From the NCBI RefSeq assembly GCF_005239225.2, contig NC_133297.1, forward strand, positions 20,448,147-20,512,146: 64,000 bases of DNA, in the 5' to 3' direction. Below the pieces are notes generated by a model that had not been told where the DNA came from, searched no databases, and saw nothing but the letters and a program-made list of their open reading frames with translations. Shown one piece after another: positions 61,808-64,000 of the stretch (position 1 is the stretch's first letter; every line of letters begins with the position of its first letter). Source of the DNA: Populus alba. Its lineage: Eukaryota; Streptophyta; Magnoliopsida; Malpighiales; Salicaceae. The position numbers and the translations under genes were made by a program.

Positions 61808-63908
61808 TTTTTTTTTTTGGTAAGCTGACTTATGTATTAAAAAGAAAATGATACAAAGAATATAATGGGCATACCCAAGATTTACAATGAGGACAGAAAC
61901 GAAAACCAACAAATGGCTACAGGCTAGCCACAACAAAAAACAAAACTTGGACCAACTAGATATGCTAGGGGTACAAAAAACAACCAGCTAAACATCAAAT
62001 TAAGAGTCCATGTTATTGACCCTCCAAAGTCTTTGGATCCTTATGTTTTCATCTGTTTGTTGAACATTCCTTATCAAAACAAGCTTATCGCGAATGATAC
62101 ATTCGATTGATCAAAAACCAAATTCGAAGCTTTAGACACATCTGCAAAATCCTTGCATTCCGTTCTTGCCAGATACAATACACTGTAGCTGCGAAACCCA
62201 GTTTACGAGAAAAGTTGACGAAACTTTTTCCATGCCAAGAGACAGTGGCCAATCGAATCCATTCATCCAAGCTTTTTGTCATTCTTGGAATGTCGCATCT
62301 ATCACAAACATTCCACCATAATGCTTTCGCAAAGGAGCATTCGAAGAACAAGTGGTTGTGATCTTCATTATTACAGAGACAGAGTGAGCACCTATTGGGA
62401 CCATGAATACCAAACCGATGAAGTCTATCCTGCGTTGAGAGTTTCCGTTGGATAGCCACCCAAAGAAGAAATGCATGTCTTGGGACAGCATTCTTGAACC
62501 ACACGATGTCATGCCAATCAACCATTTGATGATGAATTCTTAGTTGTTCCCAAGCTACTTTGACTGAGAAACTCTGATTTGGCGAATCCAACCAAACAAT
62601 CTCATCCTTTTGCCCCTTAGGAGTAGAGGTGGAAGGAATAGCTTCTAAAATGGGGTGCCAGCCAATAGCATGAGTGATAGGAATTCTCCATTCTAAGTTA
62701 TTAATCAGCACGTTCACTCTCGCGTTGTGTTCCATACCTGAATCATAGATGAAACGTTCACCGTAGGTATCAGCGAGCGGGCTGTGAGGATGCCAATTGT
62801 CAAACCATAGAGAGGTGGTCATTCCATCTCCGATGACGTGCTTCATCTTCGGCCATGCTAAGGATCTGAGCTTTAGAATCTTTCCCCAAGCCCAAGAGCA
62901 GCTTCCTGGCGCCTTGATTGTCCAGAAATTCCTACCTCGCAAGAGATTGGATCTGATCCAAGTAGACCAGATTGAGCCATCTGAGTCATCGCACAAGTTC
63001 CAAATATGTTTCAACAAGGCAATCTTGTTCCATTCTGCTATCCTTTTTATGCCTAGCCCCCCCTCCTTTTTTGGAAGACATACCTGATCCCAAGCCACTT
63101 TAGCCCTGGTAGTGCTCATATCTGAACCTGACCAAAGAAAGGATCTCATAATTTGCTCAACATTTTTCACTACTTCCCCATGTAATAGGAATAGAGATGC
63201 CCAATAGACCTGGATGGAGAATAAGACTGAGTTAATCAGTTGTACTCGCCCTGCGAAAGAGAGTGTTCTACAGGTCCAATGTCGAACTTTGGCGGTAATT
63301 CGATCCACGAGGCCCTTACAATTAACAGCCTTTAATCTGGACGAGATAAGAGGCACTCCCAAATATTTCATAGGAAGCTCCCCCTCTCTAAACCCAAGAA
63401 TACTGATAATCTGTTCCCTCTCAGCTCCTAACGAACCGCTCAAGAAGATGTCACTTTTGTTTGGATTTGGATATAGACCTGATAGAACCTGAAACTCTGT
63501 GAGTACATTTTTTATCATACGGATTGAATGTACATCCCCTTTGCTGAATATCATCAAGTCGTCGGCAAAGCAAAGATGAGAAATTATGTCCTTCTTGCAT
63601 CTCCAGTGGAACTTGAAGTTTTGGTTGGCACTCATATTGCAGAACAGCCCTGACAGGATTTCCATGCATAGGACAAACAAATATGGAGATAATGGATCAC
63701 CTTGTCTCAGCCCTCTCCCCCCTTGGAAGTAACCCGCAAGTTCACCGTTGACGTTGATTGAGAATTGACATGATGTAACACAAACCATGATCCAATCAAT
63801 GACTGTTCTAGGGAATCCCATTTTTATCAACGTAGCATCAACGAAATCCCACCGAACAGAGTCATAAGCCTTCATCAGGTCTACTTTCATAGCACAACGA
63901 GCAGGACC
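61808..63908 (-). mobile_element. LINE copy 6, 5'-truncated (2.1 kb)
   Basis: T-run and standard 3' UTR at the left, inside inverted satellite C after TTTGGGCTTGTTTTGAT. It extends through ORF2 to the start of the RT palm (GCAGGACC) at 63908, where a head-to-head LINE segment begins. A right-hand target duplication cannot be seen because satellite does not resume in the window. Confidence 0.93.
62000..63908 (-). pseudogene. LINE ORF2 C-terminal two-thirds, nearly intact (copy 6)
   Basis: The longest open LINE frame in the window: from the junction it reads without interruption through KVDLMKAYDSVRWDF, GLRQGDPLSPYLF, the catalytic FADD, the RT thumb region, GSCSWAWGKILK, and the zf-RVT cluster (CSLCLCNNEDHNHLFFEC). 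It shifts frame in the last 50 codons near 62148, where a G present in the other copies is missing, and stops at 62085 instead of the family stop at 62000. The first 31 or so codons of the formal open frame come from the opposite-strand LINE segment and are not LINE protein. Useful as the reference for repairing the other copies in silico. Confidence 0.9.
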
Positions 63909-63914
63909 AGGACT

Positions 63915-64000
63915 TCTATTCCTATTACCTGGGGAAGTAGTGAAAAATGTTGAGCAAATTATGAGATCCTTTCTTTGGTCAGGTTCAGATATGAGCACTA
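63915..64000 (+). mobile_element. LINE copy 7: start of a plus-strand copy, head-to-head with copy 6
   Basis: TCTATTCCTATTACCTGGGG and following bases are the reverse complement of the RT thumb region of the other copies (63120-63195 in copy 6). It reads toward its 3' end beyond the window. A six-base filler, AGGACT, separates it from copy 6. It has CCTGGGG where copy 6 has CATGGGG, so it is not a simple inverted duplicate of copy 6. Confidence 0.88.

Noticed and set aside
63900..63998. First ~31 codons of the long frame ending at 62085 as a novel N-terminus
   Set aside because: These codons come from the opposite strand of LINE copy 7 across the head-to-head junction.

Overview
This window looks like nuclear DNA from a flowering plant, probably a eudicot, in a heterochromatic (pericentromeric or knob-like) region. 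The evidence is three unrelated satellite families, Ty3/gypsy elements with plant-type primer-binding sites, plant L1-type LINEs with a zf-RVT tail, and one AT-hook gene. A woody rosid such as poplar or willow would fit the style of the non-satellite DNA, but that is only an impression. No bacterial or organellar genes are seen.

Layout. 1-13530: AT-rich satellite A, unit about 75-80 bp, in two subfamilies (A1, A2). 13563-17874: a (GT)n tract, a small LTR-like remnant with a tRNA-Met-type primer site, then the 5' part of a minus-strand Tat/Ogre-like gypsy element (decayed gag, primer site, 2.87-kb LTR with TGTCG...CGACA ends). 17875-21640: AT-rich low-copy DNA with the only plausible host gene, a 127-aa AT-hook protein at 19413-19796 (-). 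21640-24495: satellite B, unit about 155 bp, interrupted by an 862-bp foreign segment. 24496-27431: satellite A again (A3). 27432-61807: satellite C, unit about 335 bp, itself a diverged dimer, heavily invaded by retroelements.

Inside satellite C lie: a 41-bp LINE micro-insertion with a perfect 18-bp target-site duplication (38315-38355); a structurally complete 6.4-kb Ty3/gypsy element (39097-45481) with near-identical LTRs, a CCTCT target duplication and a polyprotein that reads into the 3' LTR; and a family of LINE copies, nearly all on the minus strand (48352-52023, 52185-52776, 54960-55515, 55665-60776, 60777-60993, 61808-63908), plus the start of a head-to-head plus-strand copy at the window edge. 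One copy (55665-60776) keeps ORF1, the ORF2 start and a repeated 5' UTR. Satellite C is inverted after 60.99 kb.

The retroelements use the satellite as landing ground, and unequal exchange has then duplicated satellite blocks. All retroelement reading frames are broken by single-base indels, many in homopolymers, while substitutions between paired LTRs are almost absent. This could be residual assembly error, so frameshifts here should not be taken at face value. Coordinates of repeat boundaries are read by eye and may be off by a few bases.
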